From Paenibacillus tritici (GTDB lineage Bacteria; Bacillota; Bacilli; Paenibacillales; Paenibacillaceae): DNA of 64,000 nucleotides. A program made the translations under genes and the position numbers. Below, piece by piece: positions 1 through 7,765 of this stretch; the first letter of the stretch is position 1; every line of letters starts with the position of its first letter. The stretch is taken from NCBI RefSeq assembly GCF_013204885.1, contig NZ_JABMKX010000001.1:1-64000 (forward strand), written 5' to 3'. The notes under the pieces are model-generated. The model was not told where the DNA came from and did not search any database. It saw only the letters and a list, made by a program, of their open reading frames with translations.

Positions 1-7
1 CAAAAAC

Positions 8-59
8 GCAGAGCAGCGATCCTCCAATAACGGGAGAATCGCTGCTCTGCTCACTTTTT
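8..59. terminator. Strong hairpin terminator at window edge
   Basis: GCAGAGCAGCGAT at 8-20 pairs perfectly with ATCGCTGCTCTGC at 38-50, extended inward by CCTCC/GGGAG, and is followed by a T5 run at 55-59; an A5 run at 2-6 gives the mirror tail for the other strand. It most likely ends a plus-strand gene lying before the window. Bases 61-163 after it hold no gene I can support, only a small ACGG/CCGT inverted repeat. Confidence 0.8.
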
Positions 60-163
60 GTAGCATTAAGAATGAAGAGGACGGTCTTTCGCCGTAGAAA
101 ATCTACTTTTGGGACAGCCCCTTTTTGTCTTTGTTCTTCGATTCATCCGGCGAAGTAACGGTC

Positions 164-388
164 AGGACAATGCAGATGGGATGAAGGTGGGGACAACGCA
201 GAGGAGATAGAGGTGAGGACCATGCAGATGGGATAGAGGTGAAGGCCATGCAGATGGGATAGAGGTGAGGACCATGCAGATGAGATAGAGGTCAGGACAA
301 TGTAGATGAGATAGATATAAGGACAATGTAGATGAGATAGAGGTGAGATAGACGGTGAGGACAAAGACAGATGGGATGAGGAGCGGTA
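164..388. repeat. 26-bp tandem repeat, about eight units
   Basis: Units resembling AGGACAATGCAGATGGGATA follow one another with starts at 164, 190, 216, 242 and so on, a 26-bp period, with the last units degenerate and one longer. The array runs into GGTAGTAGGTGG repeats and then directly into repeat R1 copy A at 410. An open frame on the minus strand through it is only a product of the repeat (Ser/His/Leu-Ile-Tyr low complexity), not a gene. Confidence 0.85.
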
Positions 389-409
389 GTAGGTGGACCG
401 GTAGTAGGT

Positions 410-591
410 GGATTTTGTCCACTTGCTATGAAGCGAATGAAAGTTGTCAGGGAAGCAGTTGGAAAAACAGCACTTAAATACGCCCGTTTCACCCCCAGTA
501 ACGAAAACTAACCGAATTAGATGCTGTTTTTCCACTTGCTTCCTTTATTTCCGCGGATAGGGGCGAATTAAGCTGCATTTTTCCACTTGCT
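410..591 (+). repeat. Dispersed repeat R1, copy A (182 bp)
   Basis: First of four related intergenic elements. It starts GGATTTTGTCCACTTGCT, has CCACTTGCT boxes at 419-427, 532-540 and 583-591, and an inverted box at 454-472 (AGCAGTTGGAAAAACAGCA) that matches the reverse complement of 522-540 at 17 of 19 positions, so it can form a hairpin with a loop of about 50 nt. Conserved blocks shared with copies B-D are the three boxes, the AACAGCACTTAAAT block and GAATTAAG before the last box. It lies in the leader side of the next plus-strand gene. Confidence 0.85.
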
Positions 592-694
592 GGTTGCGTT
601 CGGTCACCCCGGCATTACCCTCATAATCTCTGGACCGCTGAGGCATACTAGCTCCAATTGGTAAATAAATGGGGCTGGAGGCGGGACGACTACG

Positions 695-1279
695 ATGACA
701 CCTTTACTTTTGCACAATAGTTATAATGCCATGACTGCCGCAAGCCCATATCTGTTCTATTTCACCATATATTCGTTTCTGGGCTGGGTTCTTGAGGGCA
801 GCTACAACCTGTACAACACGGGAACATTCCGCAAAGAAGGCTTCCTGAAGGGGCCATTCAAACCCATGTATGGCTGTGCGCCGCTATTGCTGCTTGCGGC
901 ACAGGCTATCAGTCTTCCCTTTCCATTGCTTTTGCTGCTTGCACTAATTATTCCGTCGGCGGTTGAGTTTGTCAGCGGCTGGCTGCTTAAAGGGATTTTT
1001 CGTAAGCAGTGGTGGGATTATTCGGGAATGCCGTACCAGCTGCAGGGACATATTTGCCTGAAATTCTCGCTCTACTGGTGGGGACTGTCAGTCGCTTGTA
1101 TGTACGGCTTACAGCCCTTGGTCCACTTCCTGTATCTGCATGTCCAGCAGGCATGGATACCCGTGCTTCCCCTGGTCATTCTGCTATTCTCGGCTGATCT
1201 GCTGTGGACCTGCCGGACCCGGCGGCGCGGGCTGAAATCGCTGGAGCTGGTGGAGCCGCTGGAGCTTGGCGAAGGTTAA
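695..1279 (+). CDS. CmpB-like putative ABC transporter permease (PF06541 type)
   Basis: A 194-residue integral membrane protein with about five hydrophobic segments. The signature patterns of the ABC_trans_CmpB family are visible: FLGWVLEG near residue 28, then KGPFKPMYGCAP near 52, and WWDYSGMPYQLQGHICLKFS near 107. The family is common in Firmicutes and is named as a transporter permease, but its substrate is not known and no ATPase gene is adjacent. The ATG at 695 has a weak upstream GGAGG with long spacing; a later ATG at 731 has no visible ribosome site. A hairpin terminator follows directly, so it is probably a single-gene unit. Confidence 0.8.
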   Translation: MTPLLLHNSYNAMTAASPYLFYFTIYSFLGWVLEGSYNLYNTGTFRKEGFLKGPFKPMYGCAPLLLLAAQAISLPFPLLLLLALIIPSAVEFVSGWLLKGIFRKQWWDYSGMPYQLQGHICLKFSLYWWGLSVACMYGLQPLVHFLYLHVQQAWIPVLPLVILLFSADLLWTCRTRRRGLKSLELVEPLELGEG

Positions 1280-1298
1280 AGCATGTGAAAAACCCGAA

Positions 1299-1332
1299 GA
1301 CACCTCTGCCATTTAGGCTGGAGGTGTTTTTG
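1299..1332 (+). terminator. Terminator after CmpB-like gene
   Basis: CACCTC at 1301-1306 pairs with GAGGTG at 1321-1326, extended by the flanking A and T, and is followed by TTTTTGGG. It lies 20 bases after the stop codon. Confidence 0.75.
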
Positions 1333-1462
1333 GGCGTTCAGTACTGTCGTTCTGGATGTAAATATCAACAAGGAATACCATACAACGGTGTCAAATATAG
1401 AGCTATATAGAAGCATAAGCTGAAGTTGGACAGAAACAGAGAAAGGTTACATAGAATTAAGC

Positions 1463-1672
1463 AAGAAGCACTAAAGAAAGAAACAAAAAGCAAAAGAAGC
1501 GGAGGGGAAATTTGGAACTGTAGGAGCGGTAGCGACCGCCTTTGTCACCGGATTTCACCCGCGAAGAGCGGTATTAATCAAGAAATCTGGTGACAACAGC
1601 GGCCGAAAGTCCAAATGTTCACCGCAGTGACGACGAAGCTTCATGTTCAAATCTTAAGTGCGCTTTATGTAA
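1463..1672 (+). repeat. Dispersed repeat R2, copy 1 (palindromic core 1511-1615)
   Basis: About 210 bp that are nearly identical to 40601-40811. The 105-bp core starts TTTGGA and ends TCCAAA. Inside it TTGTCACCGGATTTC pairs with GAAATCTGGTGACAA, and CCGC-GAAGA-GCGG forms an apical hairpin. The conserved flank continues to just before the ribosome site of the Nudix gene and includes the phrase GAAGCTTCATG. A third, inverted copy of the core is at 33473-33577. It may be a miniature mobile element or a structured RNA; the sequence alone does not decide. Confidence 0.85.
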
Positions 1673-1702
1673 ATCTTGAACCACAAGTTAGGAGGAAGCT
1701 TC

Positions 1703-2185
1703 ATGCCAATGTCTGATTATTACCGTGAGCTGCGCGGAAAAACCGGCAACGGGTTGTTGATGATGCCGTCTGTTGCGGCTGTAGTGCGGGATGAACAGGA
1801 CAGAATTCTGCTGATCCGCAAGAAGGATGAGACTCTATGGGGCTTGCCGGCAGGAGCCGTTGAACCGGGGGAGACCCCATCCAGAGCGCTGCGCAGAGAA
1901 GTGTTTGAAGAGACCGGCTTAATGGTTACGCCTGAGCAGATTATCGGCGTGTTTGGCGGCGGAAAATACAGATATGAGTATAGCAATGGTGATCAGGTTG
2001 AATACATGGCTATTGTGTTTGAGTGCATTATTGTGAAAGGCCAGCTTAGAAGTATGGACGGGGAAGCGGAAGAACTGAAGTTCTTCAAGGAAGACGAGCT
2101 GCCCGAGCTGACCATTCCGTATCCTCCGAAGCTGTTCGTACGGGAGGCTGCTGCTCCACGAAAGGTTATATTCGAGAATAATTAG
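1703..2185 (+). CDS. Nudix hydrolase
   Basis: A 160-residue Nudix protein. The Nudix box runs from G51 to about L73: GAVEPGE, then seven residues, then REVFEETGL, giving all metal-binding glutamates. Such enzymes hydrolyse nucleoside diphosphates linked to another group; the substrate cannot be read here. The start is placed at ATG 1703 because TAGGAGGAAG lies 7-8 bases before it; an upstream in-frame TTG at 1676 lies within the end of repeat R2 and has no ribosome site. The downstream DUF2809 gene follows after 23 bases and the Amj gene after that, so the three are probably cotranscribed. Confidence 0.9.
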   Translation: MPMSDYYRELRGKTGNGLLMMPSVAAVVRDEQDRILLIRKKDETLWGLPAGAVEPGETPSRALRREVFEETGLMVTPEQIIGVFGGGKYRYEYSNGDQVEYMAIVFECIIVKGQLRSMDGEAEELKFFKEDELPELTIPYPPKLFVREAAAPRKVIFENN

Positions 2186-2208
2186 CAACATATGAAGGAG
2201 TAATCTCA

Positions 2209-2613
2209 TTGCGAAATCCAGTAATAAGATCCAAGCTGGTCTACTGCAGCGCAGTACTGCTGGCTGTCATACTGGGCCTCGGGACCAGGGCATACGGTAA
2301 CCAGCTGCCCAGCTTTGTCAGCGAACACTTTGGTGATGCACTCTGGGCAGGGATGATTTATTTTGGTTCCCGTGTGCTGTTCACCCGGCGCCCGCTGTGG
2401 ATGTCGCTTGTACTCAGCCTGGGCTTCAGCTTCGGAATAGAGTTCAGCCAGCTCTATCAGGCGGAATGGATTCTGGAAGTGCGTGCTACAACAGCAGGCG
2501 GATTGATTCTGGGCCGGGGGTTCCTCTGGATAGATCTGGTCCGGTATACAGCCGGAATTCTGTTCTGCTACTGGATTGACCGAATCTTATGTAACCGATC
2601 CCGGATGATATAG
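2209..2613 (+). CDS. DUF2809 family membrane protein
   Basis: A 134-residue protein with about four hydrophobic helices. The pattern GTRAYGNQLPSFV near residue 24, the WAGMIYFGSR segment and the FSFGIEFSQLYQ helix followed by WIDLVRYTAG near 105 match the DUF2809 family of small membrane proteins of unknown function. It starts with TTG at 2209, supported by GAAGGAG eight bases upstream. It sits between the Nudix and Amj genes with gaps of 23 and 17 bases. Confidence 0.8.
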   Translation: MRNPVIRSKLVYCSAVLLAVILGLGTRAYGNQLPSFVSEHFGDALWAGMIYFGSRVLFTRRPLWMSLVLSLGFSFGIEFSQLYQAEWILEVRATTAGGLILGRGFLWIDLVRYTAGILFCYWIDRILCNRSRMI

Positions 2614-2630
2614 GAGATGAGCAGCTGCAA

Positions 2631-3422
2631 ATGACGAACAGTTTAATAGTGGTATGCCTGTTGACTCTGGTTATTCACACGGCAGAGACCTTGTCGTATT
2701 CGGTGCGGTTTGCCGGAGTGAAGCTGAACAAGATTGCCATCGCCTTATCCCTGACCGGAATTATCGTACTGGTATCCAGAACGGCAAATATGATCCAGGG
2801 GCCCTTAACGGCCAAGTTCGTAGACATTGCCAAAATAGACAACAGCTTCCCGTTACTCAACTATCTGCGGATTATTATGCTGGCTTCATCACTGGGCACC
2901 TTGATTGCCATCGCCTTGTTTCCGACCTTCGTCGGGCTGTTCGGAAGAATCATCTCCAAGCTGGAGGTCGAAGGCTCGATCCCGAAGCTTCTGACCAGTG
3001 TAACGGTCGGCCAGCTTAAGAATACGCGCAAATATATCCGCAGGCCAAAGGTGAGACTGCGCAGCTTCCGCTATCTGGGCATTCCGAAGCGGTTCATTGT
3101 GATGAATATCTTCGTGACGGCCTTTTATACGGTGGGTGTATTATCCTCCATGTACGCTGCCAAGCTGTTGCCTGAATTCAGCACAACCGCTTCCCAGGCA
3201 TCGGGCCTGATTAACGGAGTAGCGACGATCCTGCTGACGGTGTTCATTGATCCGCAGCTCGGGATTATTACCCACAAGGCGACGGAAAATGTGGAATACC
3301 GTGATCAGCTCGGCAAGATTTATGTTCTGCTGATGGGTTCACGCTTCCTGGGGTCTTTGCTGGGTCAAGCCCTGTTGGTACCGGGAGCCCATATCATCAC
3401 CGGACTTGTGAAGCTGCTCTGA
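2631..3422 (+). CDS. amj: Lipid II flippase, Amj (alternate MurJ) family
   Basis: A 263-residue polytopic membrane protein. The N-terminus LLTLVIHTAETLSYSVRFAG and the following VLVSRTANMIQGPLTAKF are the conserved opening of the Amj family (B. subtilis YdaH), which moves lipid-linked peptidoglycan precursors across the membrane and backs up MurJ. Six or more hydrophobic segments are visible, with a basic cytoplasmic loop RKYIRRPKVRLRSFRYLGIPKR near residues 136-158. In B. subtilis amj is induced by envelope stress through SigM; I see no sigma-factor site I would defend here. It is the last gene of the Nudix-DUF2809-amj unit and converges on the next gene with 13 bases between stops. Confidence 0.85.
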   Translation: MTNSLIVVCLLTLVIHTAETLSYSVRFAGVKLNKIAIALSLTGIIVLVSRTANMIQGPLTAKFVDIAKIDNSFPLLNYLRIIMLASSLGTLIAIALFPTFVGLFGRIISKLEVEGSIPKLLTSVTVGQLKNTRKYIRRPKVRLRSFRYLGIPKRFIVMNIFVTAFYTVGVLSSMYAAKLLPEFSTTASQASGLINGVATILLTVFIDPQLGIITHKATENVEYRDQLGKIYVLLMGSRFLGSLLGQALLVPGAHIITGLVKLL

Positions 3423-3435
3423 GCTTCAGGGTACG

Positions 3436-4269
3436 TTATTTCGGCAGCTTTAGCTCCGCAGCACGGAGAGCTGTGCTGATCTGCTGCTCCCAGCTGTACA
3501 TCTGTCCAACCATTGTGCGGATCTCCTGCATCCTGGTATAAGAGAGCTTCATCGCAGCCGCGGCCCCGGTGGCATCTCCCGCCTTGACAGCGGCTTTGTA
3601 GCGTTTATCAGCCTCGCTTCTATCCGCTTGTGCAGGGGAGAACAGTTTGTTCTGGGCGGCGATTTGCTTCTTGAGCTTTGCGACTGGTGCGAGGGCGTCC
3701 TTAGCAGGCTTGTTACGGGCTGCTGTAAGTGCCTTGGCTTCCGCCAAGGCCGAGGTGGCGGTCTTCACTTCCGCCCGTGCCGCCACTGCGCCAGCCTTAA
3801 GCTTGTTGCGCTTGATCTCAAGCAGAGCCGCACTCTTCAGGTTGTTGGCTTTGCGGGCAGCGGTAATTTGTTTGCCGAGAGAGGTGTATTGTTCCAGCAG
3901 CGGGGCGTGCTTCTTCCGCATCGCTTCCGCCGCAGTCCGCAGCCTGCCGAGCTGGAGCGCGTCTGTGGCTTGAAGCCGCTTGTTCACGGCGGCAAGCGCA
4001 GTATTGTTCTGCTTACGCAATTCCTGATTCCGCTGAATATCGGACTTCAGTAATGTCTGCAACCCGGTGTAGTCTGTGTACAGATTATGGATCTCGTCCA
4101 GAGCGGAATCCCATTCAGAAGCGGCCGAGACGCTGGACAAGGGACTGCTCCAGAGCAGCAATAGGATCAATACCACTGCGATTCTCCTTACAGACCCCCC
4201 AGAGCAACCTGTGAAACCTCGAAAGCCATAATAACCTCTCAACCTTGTGCAGCCTGTGAATTTTAACAT
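3436..4269 (-). CDS. Secreted coiled-coil protein of unknown function
   Basis: A 277-residue protein. A basic, Gly/Arg/Phe-rich leader of about 28 residues precedes a hydrophobic core (IAVVLILLLLW) and an AXA-like cleavage region SSVSAAS near residue 50, so it is probably exported. The rest is Ala/Lys/Glu/Gln-rich and predicted to be long alpha-helical coiled coil with no cysteines in the mature part. ATG 4269 has AGGAG nine bases upstream, which supports the long leader. I do not recognise a family. Its stop lies 13 bases from that of amj on the other strand. Confidence 0.65.
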   Translation of the reverse strand: MLKFTGCTRLRGYYGFRGFTGCSGGSVRRIAVVLILLLLWSSPLSSVSAASEWDSALDEIHNLYTDYTGLQTLLKSDIQRNQELRKQNNTALAAVNKRLQATDALQLGRLRTAAEAMRKKHAPLLEQYTSLGKQITAARKANNLKSAALLEIKRNKLKAGAVAARAEVKTATSALAEAKALTAARNKPAKDALAPVAKLKKQIAAQNKLFSPAQADRSEADKRYKAAVKAGDATGAAAAMKLSYTRMQEIRTMVGQMYSWEQQISTALRAAELKLPK

Positions 4270-4321
4270 TGCGCTCAGCTCCTATTATTGTTAATTTGGT
4301 AATAACCAGGCAATAAACACA

Positions 4322-4372
4322 AAGAAGCACCTCCAAGACAGGCATGAAATGCCGGTCCTGCGAGGTGCTTCT
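4322..4372 (-). promoter_or_regulatory. Long hairpin in the leader between divergent genes
   Basis: GAAGCACCTC near 4329 pairs with GAGGTGCTTC near 4361, with further pairing around a CATGAAATG centre. Read on the minus strand the stem is followed by TTTGTGTTT, terminator-like, yet no gene lies upstream on that strand within 200 bases. It is therefore more likely a leader attenuator or the end of a small untranslated RNA before the coiled-coil gene. The 307-base gap 4270-4576 otherwise shows only AT-rich promoter-like sequence. Confidence 0.5.
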
Positions 4373-4576
4373 CCCGCTTAACGTGTGTTATTGTTCATTT
4401 ACTATACCCTGTCAATTCTTCAGAGTCAATAGAATTAAGGAACATTAGTTCGCTTGCCTGGGATGAATCTCTTCTTTTTGGGTATGACTTGGCCAGAAAA
4501 TCTAGTAGAATATATCTATAGTTTACAATTATATTAAGTCCGACATCTAGGTACTCACAGGAATAGGGGATGCACA

Positions 4577-5578
4577 ATGCAGCTTAGACATGTGAAAATC
4601 AAAGGAACAGGTAAATATTTGCCGGAACGCGAGGTTAGTGATGCTGAGCTTGACCAGATCCTCGGCACAACTCCGGGCTGGGTTAATAAAATAACCGGCG
4701 TTGGCATCCGCCATTATGCCGGAGCAGACGAAACGGCCTCCATTATGGGCGCAAGAGCGGCAGAAGCGGCGCTCGCTGCTGCAGGCTTAAGCTTTGATGA
4801 GATTGATTGCCTGGTCTGCACAAGCGGAACCAAGGAGCAGCCGCTCCCGAGTACCGCAGTGTTCATTCAGCAAGCCATGGGGCAGGCGGATTCTGGTGTT
4901 CCGGCTTTTGATATTGATGCCACCTGCCTCAGTTTTCTGGTGGGTCTTGATGTGATGTCCTACATGGTGGAAGCGGGAAGGTACAGGAATGTGCTGCTGG
5001 TCTCCACTGAAATTGCCTCCGGGGGGCTGAACTGGCAGGATAAGGAGAGCTCGGCATTATTCGGCGACGGAGCGGCGGCGGTGGTCATTGGTCCTGCAGA
5101 GACCGGAGAATCCTCACGGATTATCCATGCTTCGCTCAAAACCTACAGCAGCGGTGCACGTTATTCAGAGATCGCCGGGGGCGGCACCAGGCTGCATCCC
5201 CAGAAATTCACCGCTGAGAATGCTGCACCTTATTTATTCCATATGGACGGACAGGCAATCTTCCGCAAGGCCTCCAAGCTGCTTCCGGATTTCATTAATG
5301 AAATGTTGACGGCTGCGGGGAATCAGATGGATGACTTCTCGCTGGTGATTCCTCATCAGGGCAGTGCAATGGCCATGCGGCTTCTGCGTAAAAAGCTGGG
5401 CATCGCCGAGGAACGCTTCCTCGACAATACCGCCGGTCACGGCAATACGATTGCAGCATCCATACCGATGGGGCTGCATGAAGCCGTCCGGCAGGGCCGG
5501 ATTACTCGCGGAGACCGGATCATGCTGATTGGTACAGCAGCCGGGCTGTCTCTGGGAGGCATGATTATTGATTACTGA
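4577..5578 (+). CDS. FabH-like beta-ketoacyl-ACP synthase III
   Basis: A 333-residue thiolase-fold condensing enzyme with the KAS III catalytic triad: Cys117 in DATCLSF, His260 in VIPHQGS and Asn290 in GHGNTIAAS, plus the GDGAAAVV loop near 164. KAS III enzymes join an acyl-CoA or acyl-ACP to a second acyl unit. It opens an operon with an ATP-grasp enzyme, an OleD-like reductase and an adenylating enzyme, so a dedicated role in a secondary lipid pathway is more likely than housekeeping initiation of fatty acids. The sequence around the active cysteine differs from my recollection of OleA (NACLAF type), so I call it FabH-like, not OleA. Start ATG 4577 follows a purine-rich AATAGGGGATG. Confidence 0.88.
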   Translation: MQLRHVKIKGTGKYLPEREVSDAELDQILGTTPGWVNKITGVGIRHYAGADETASIMGARAAEAALAAAGLSFDEIDCLVCTSGTKEQPLPSTAVFIQQAMGQADSGVPAFDIDATCLSFLVGLDVMSYMVEAGRYRNVLLVSTEIASGGLNWQDKESSALFGDGAAAVVIGPAETGESSRIIHASLKTYSSGARYSEIAGGGTRLHPQKFTAENAAPYLFHMDGQAIFRKASKLLPDFINEMLTAAGNQMDDFSLVIPHQGSAMAMRLLRKKLGIAEERFLDNTAGHGNTIAASIPMGLHEAVRQGRITRGDRIMLIGTAAGLSLGGMIIDY

Positions 5579-6779
5579 GGCCCGGAATATTCTGATTACC
5601 GGCGGACGCGCCCCGGTGGCACTGGAGCTGGCAAGGCTGTTCAAGTCGGCAGGCCACCGGGTATATGTAGCGGAAAGCGCCGAATATCATCTGTGCCGGG
5701 GTTCCTCTGCCGTCGAGGCCAGCTTCCGGGTACCTTCTCCCAGGCATCAGCCGCAGGCTTATGTCCGGCGGCTGGCCGCATTAACGGAAGAACTGGACAT
5801 TCACTGCCTGATCCCGACCTGTGAAGAGATCTTCTATATTGCTGCCGGTCTGGAGCGCTTAAAGGGGTGCCGGGTGCTTGCGGCAGACCGGAGCATTCTG
5901 GGCGGGCTGCACCATAAGGGGGAGTTCATTGCCCGGGTCCGTTCCCTCGGATTCGCTGTCCCGGATACGGAGCTGATCAGCAGTGCTGCGGAGTGGCAGA
6001 GAGCCGCAGAGCAGGCGGCAGCGAACGGTGAGCAGCGGGTCTACAAGCCAGCATACTCCCGGTTTGCTTCCAAAGTGATTCTTCCCGCGAAGGCTTCCGC
6101 CGCCTCCCGCAGCGTCAGCCAGGGAGGAATCAAGCCTCCTGCCGGTATTTCGGCAGATGCGCCATGGGTGTCACAGCAGTACATCGAAGGCACTGCCATT
6201 TGTACTTACAGCATCGTTCATGAAGGTTCAGTGGTGGCACATGCCGCTTATGACAGCAGGTACAGGACGGGCCGGAGCGGTGCCAGTGTATATTTTGAGT
6301 CTCTTGAGCATCCGGCGTCCCTGGATTGGGTGCAGCGGTACGCCGGGGCAACAGGCTTCAGCGGCCAGATCGGGTTCGATTTCATCGAATCAGAGAACGG
6401 TACCCTGTATCCGATTGAATGCAATCCGCGCGCGACAAGCGGTATTCACCTGTTCACTCCGGAGGACGGGCTGACGGAGGCTCTGCTGAATCCCGGTCCG
6501 CTGGTGAAGAGTGGAGCAGTCATTCTTCCGCGTTCGGCCCGGAAGGCCATGCTGACGCTGCCCATGCTGGGCTGCGTCCTGAAGCTGAGACCCGGGGAGT
6601 GGGGGAATTGGCGGCGGGCACTGCTTGGAGCAGCGGATGTGATCTCCCGCAAGGGCGATCACCGTCCTTTCCTCGAGCAGTTCCGTGTAGTATACGCTGC
6701 CTGCAAGACAGCGGTGCGGTGCCGCATCTCTATTACAGAGGCGCTGACTGAAGATATAGAATGGAATGGTGAAGCATGA
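5568..6779 (+). CDS. ATP-grasp domain protein (carbamoyl-phosphate synthase-like)
   Basis: A 403-residue protein with an N-terminal Rossmann-like part starting ILITGGRAPVALELARLF, as in carboxylate-amine ligases of the ATP-grasp superfamily, a central ATP-binding region (RVYKPAYSRFASKV near 160) and the metal-binding signature IECNPRATSGIH near 287. Such enzymes make an acyl-phosphate and join it to an amine, thiol or hydroxyl. Translation starts at TTG 5568, eleven bases inside the end of the ketosynthase gene, with GGAGG at 5555-5559. It overlaps the next gene by four bases (ATGA). The substrate is unknown; in this operon it could activate or tailor an acyl product. Confidence 0.85.
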   Translation: MITEARNILITGGRAPVALELARLFKSAGHRVYVAESAEYHLCRGSSAVEASFRVPSPRHQPQAYVRRLAALTEELDIHCLIPTCEEIFYIAAGLERLKGCRVLAADRSILGGLHHKGEFIARVRSLGFAVPDTELISSAAEWQRAAEQAAANGEQRVYKPAYSRFASKVILPAKASAASRSVSQGGIKPPAGISADAPWVSQQYIEGTAICTYSIVHEGSVVAHAAYDSRYRTGRSGASVYFESLEHPASLDWVQRYAGATGFSGQIGFDFIESENGTLYPIECNPRATSGIHLFTPEDGLTEALLNPGPLVKSGAVILPRSARKAMLTLPMLGCVLKLRPGEWGNWRRALLGAADVISRKGDHRPFLEQFRVVYAACKTAVRCRISITEALTEDIEWNGEA

Positions 6780-7765
6780 CAAAAGCACTGGTAACAGGCG
6801 CAACCGGATTTCTTGGCCGGCACACGGCCCGCAGGCTGGCCCGGATGGGCTGGGAGGTCTACGGGCAGGGACGCAACCTGGAGCTGGGGAAGCAGCTTGG
6901 GCAGGAGGGGGTGGAGTTCCTGGCCGGGGATCTGCGCGAGGCGGAGAGCGGGCGCTTTTGCCGGGGAATGGATGTTGTGTTCCATTGTGCAGCATTGTCA
7001 TCACCCTGGGGGAAGTATAAGGAGTTCTATACCTGCAATGTGGAGGCGACCCGCCATATCGTAGAAGGGTGCAGGCGGCATGGCGTGGGCAGGCTGGTTC
7101 ATATTTCGACGCCCAGTGTGTATTCCAGCCAGCAGCACCGCTTCGCCATCCGGGAGAGTGATCCGCTGCCCAAGCGGCCTGCCAACGGATACGCCGCAAC
7201 GAAGCTAATCGCCGAGCAGGTAGTCGGGCAGGCTTCCAGAGAGGGGCTTCCAGCCTTCATGCTCCGGCCCAGAGCCATATTCGGCCCTATGGACAATGCG
7301 TTATTCCCCCGGCTGCTGGCGGCGAATAAGAGCAAGGGTGTTCCGCTGATGAACGGCGGAAGGGCAAAGATTGATCTCACCTGTGTAGAGAATGTAGTCG
7401 ATGCCATGCTGCTCTGCTGTGAAGCTCCGCTCTCAGCTTCGGGTAGAGCCTACAATATTACCAATGGTGAGCCGCTGATGTTCAGCGAGCTGATCACAAG
7501 ATTGTTCTCACTGCTGGAGCTTCCGCTGCACACCAGGCGGCTGCCTTATCCCGTTGCTTATACCGCAGCGGCAATGATGGAGGGCATCCACAGGGTGCTG
7601 CCTGTTCTGGGTGAGCCGCTGCTTACCCGTTATTCTGCTGCCGCGCTCGGTATATCGCAGACACTGGATATCTCACTGGCACGGGAGCAATTGGGTTATC
7701 ATCCGCGCGTAACAACAGACGAGGGGCTTCATGCCTTCGCAGAATGGTGGAGGGAACAGCCATGA
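6776..7765 (+). CDS. OleD-like NAD(P)-dependent reductase (extended SDR, 3-beta-HSD type)
   Basis: A 329-residue extended SDR. GATGFLG at 8-14 binds the nucleotide, Tyr139 and Lys143 form the YxxxK pair, with Ser/Thr at STPSVY (111-116). Stretches such as VFHCAALSSPWGKYKEFY and GVGRLVHISTPSV closely resemble, from memory, OleD, the 2-alkyl-3-ketoacid reductase of bacterial olefin synthesis. With a condensing enzyme two genes upstream, reduction of a beta-keto acyl chain is the natural inference. ATG 6776 overlaps the ATP-grasp stop by four bases. Confidence 0.87.
   Translation: MTKALVTGATGFLGRHTARRLARMGWEVYGQGRNLELGKQLGQEGVEFLAGDLREAESGRFCRGMDVVFHCAALSSPWGKYKEFYTCNVEATRHIVEGCRRHGVGRLVHISTPSVYSSQQHRFAIRESDPLPKRPANGYAATKLIAEQVVGQASREGLPAFMLRPRAIFGPMDNALFPRLLAANKSKGVPLMNGGRAKIDLTCVENVVDAMLLCCEAPLSASGRAYNITNGEPLMFSELITRLFSLLELPLHTRRLPYPVAYTAAAMMEGIHRVLPVLGEPLLTRYSAAALGISQTLDISLAREQLGYHPRVTTDEGLHAFAEWWREQP

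Noticed and set aside
143..535. Minus-strand open frame of about 130 codons through the 26-bp array and R1 copy A
   Set aside because: Composition is that of the repeat, and no ribosome site is seen; the equivalent frame in R1 copy C is broken.
4577..5578. True OleA
   Set aside because: The sequence around Cys117 (DATCLSF) and the overall pattern fit FabH-like KAS III enzymes better than OleA.
6390..7199. 269-codon minus-strand frame opposite the ATP-grasp and reductase genes
   Set aside because: It lies fully antisense to two genes with clear motifs and has Arg/Pro/Cys-rich shadow composition typical of high-GC antisense frames.
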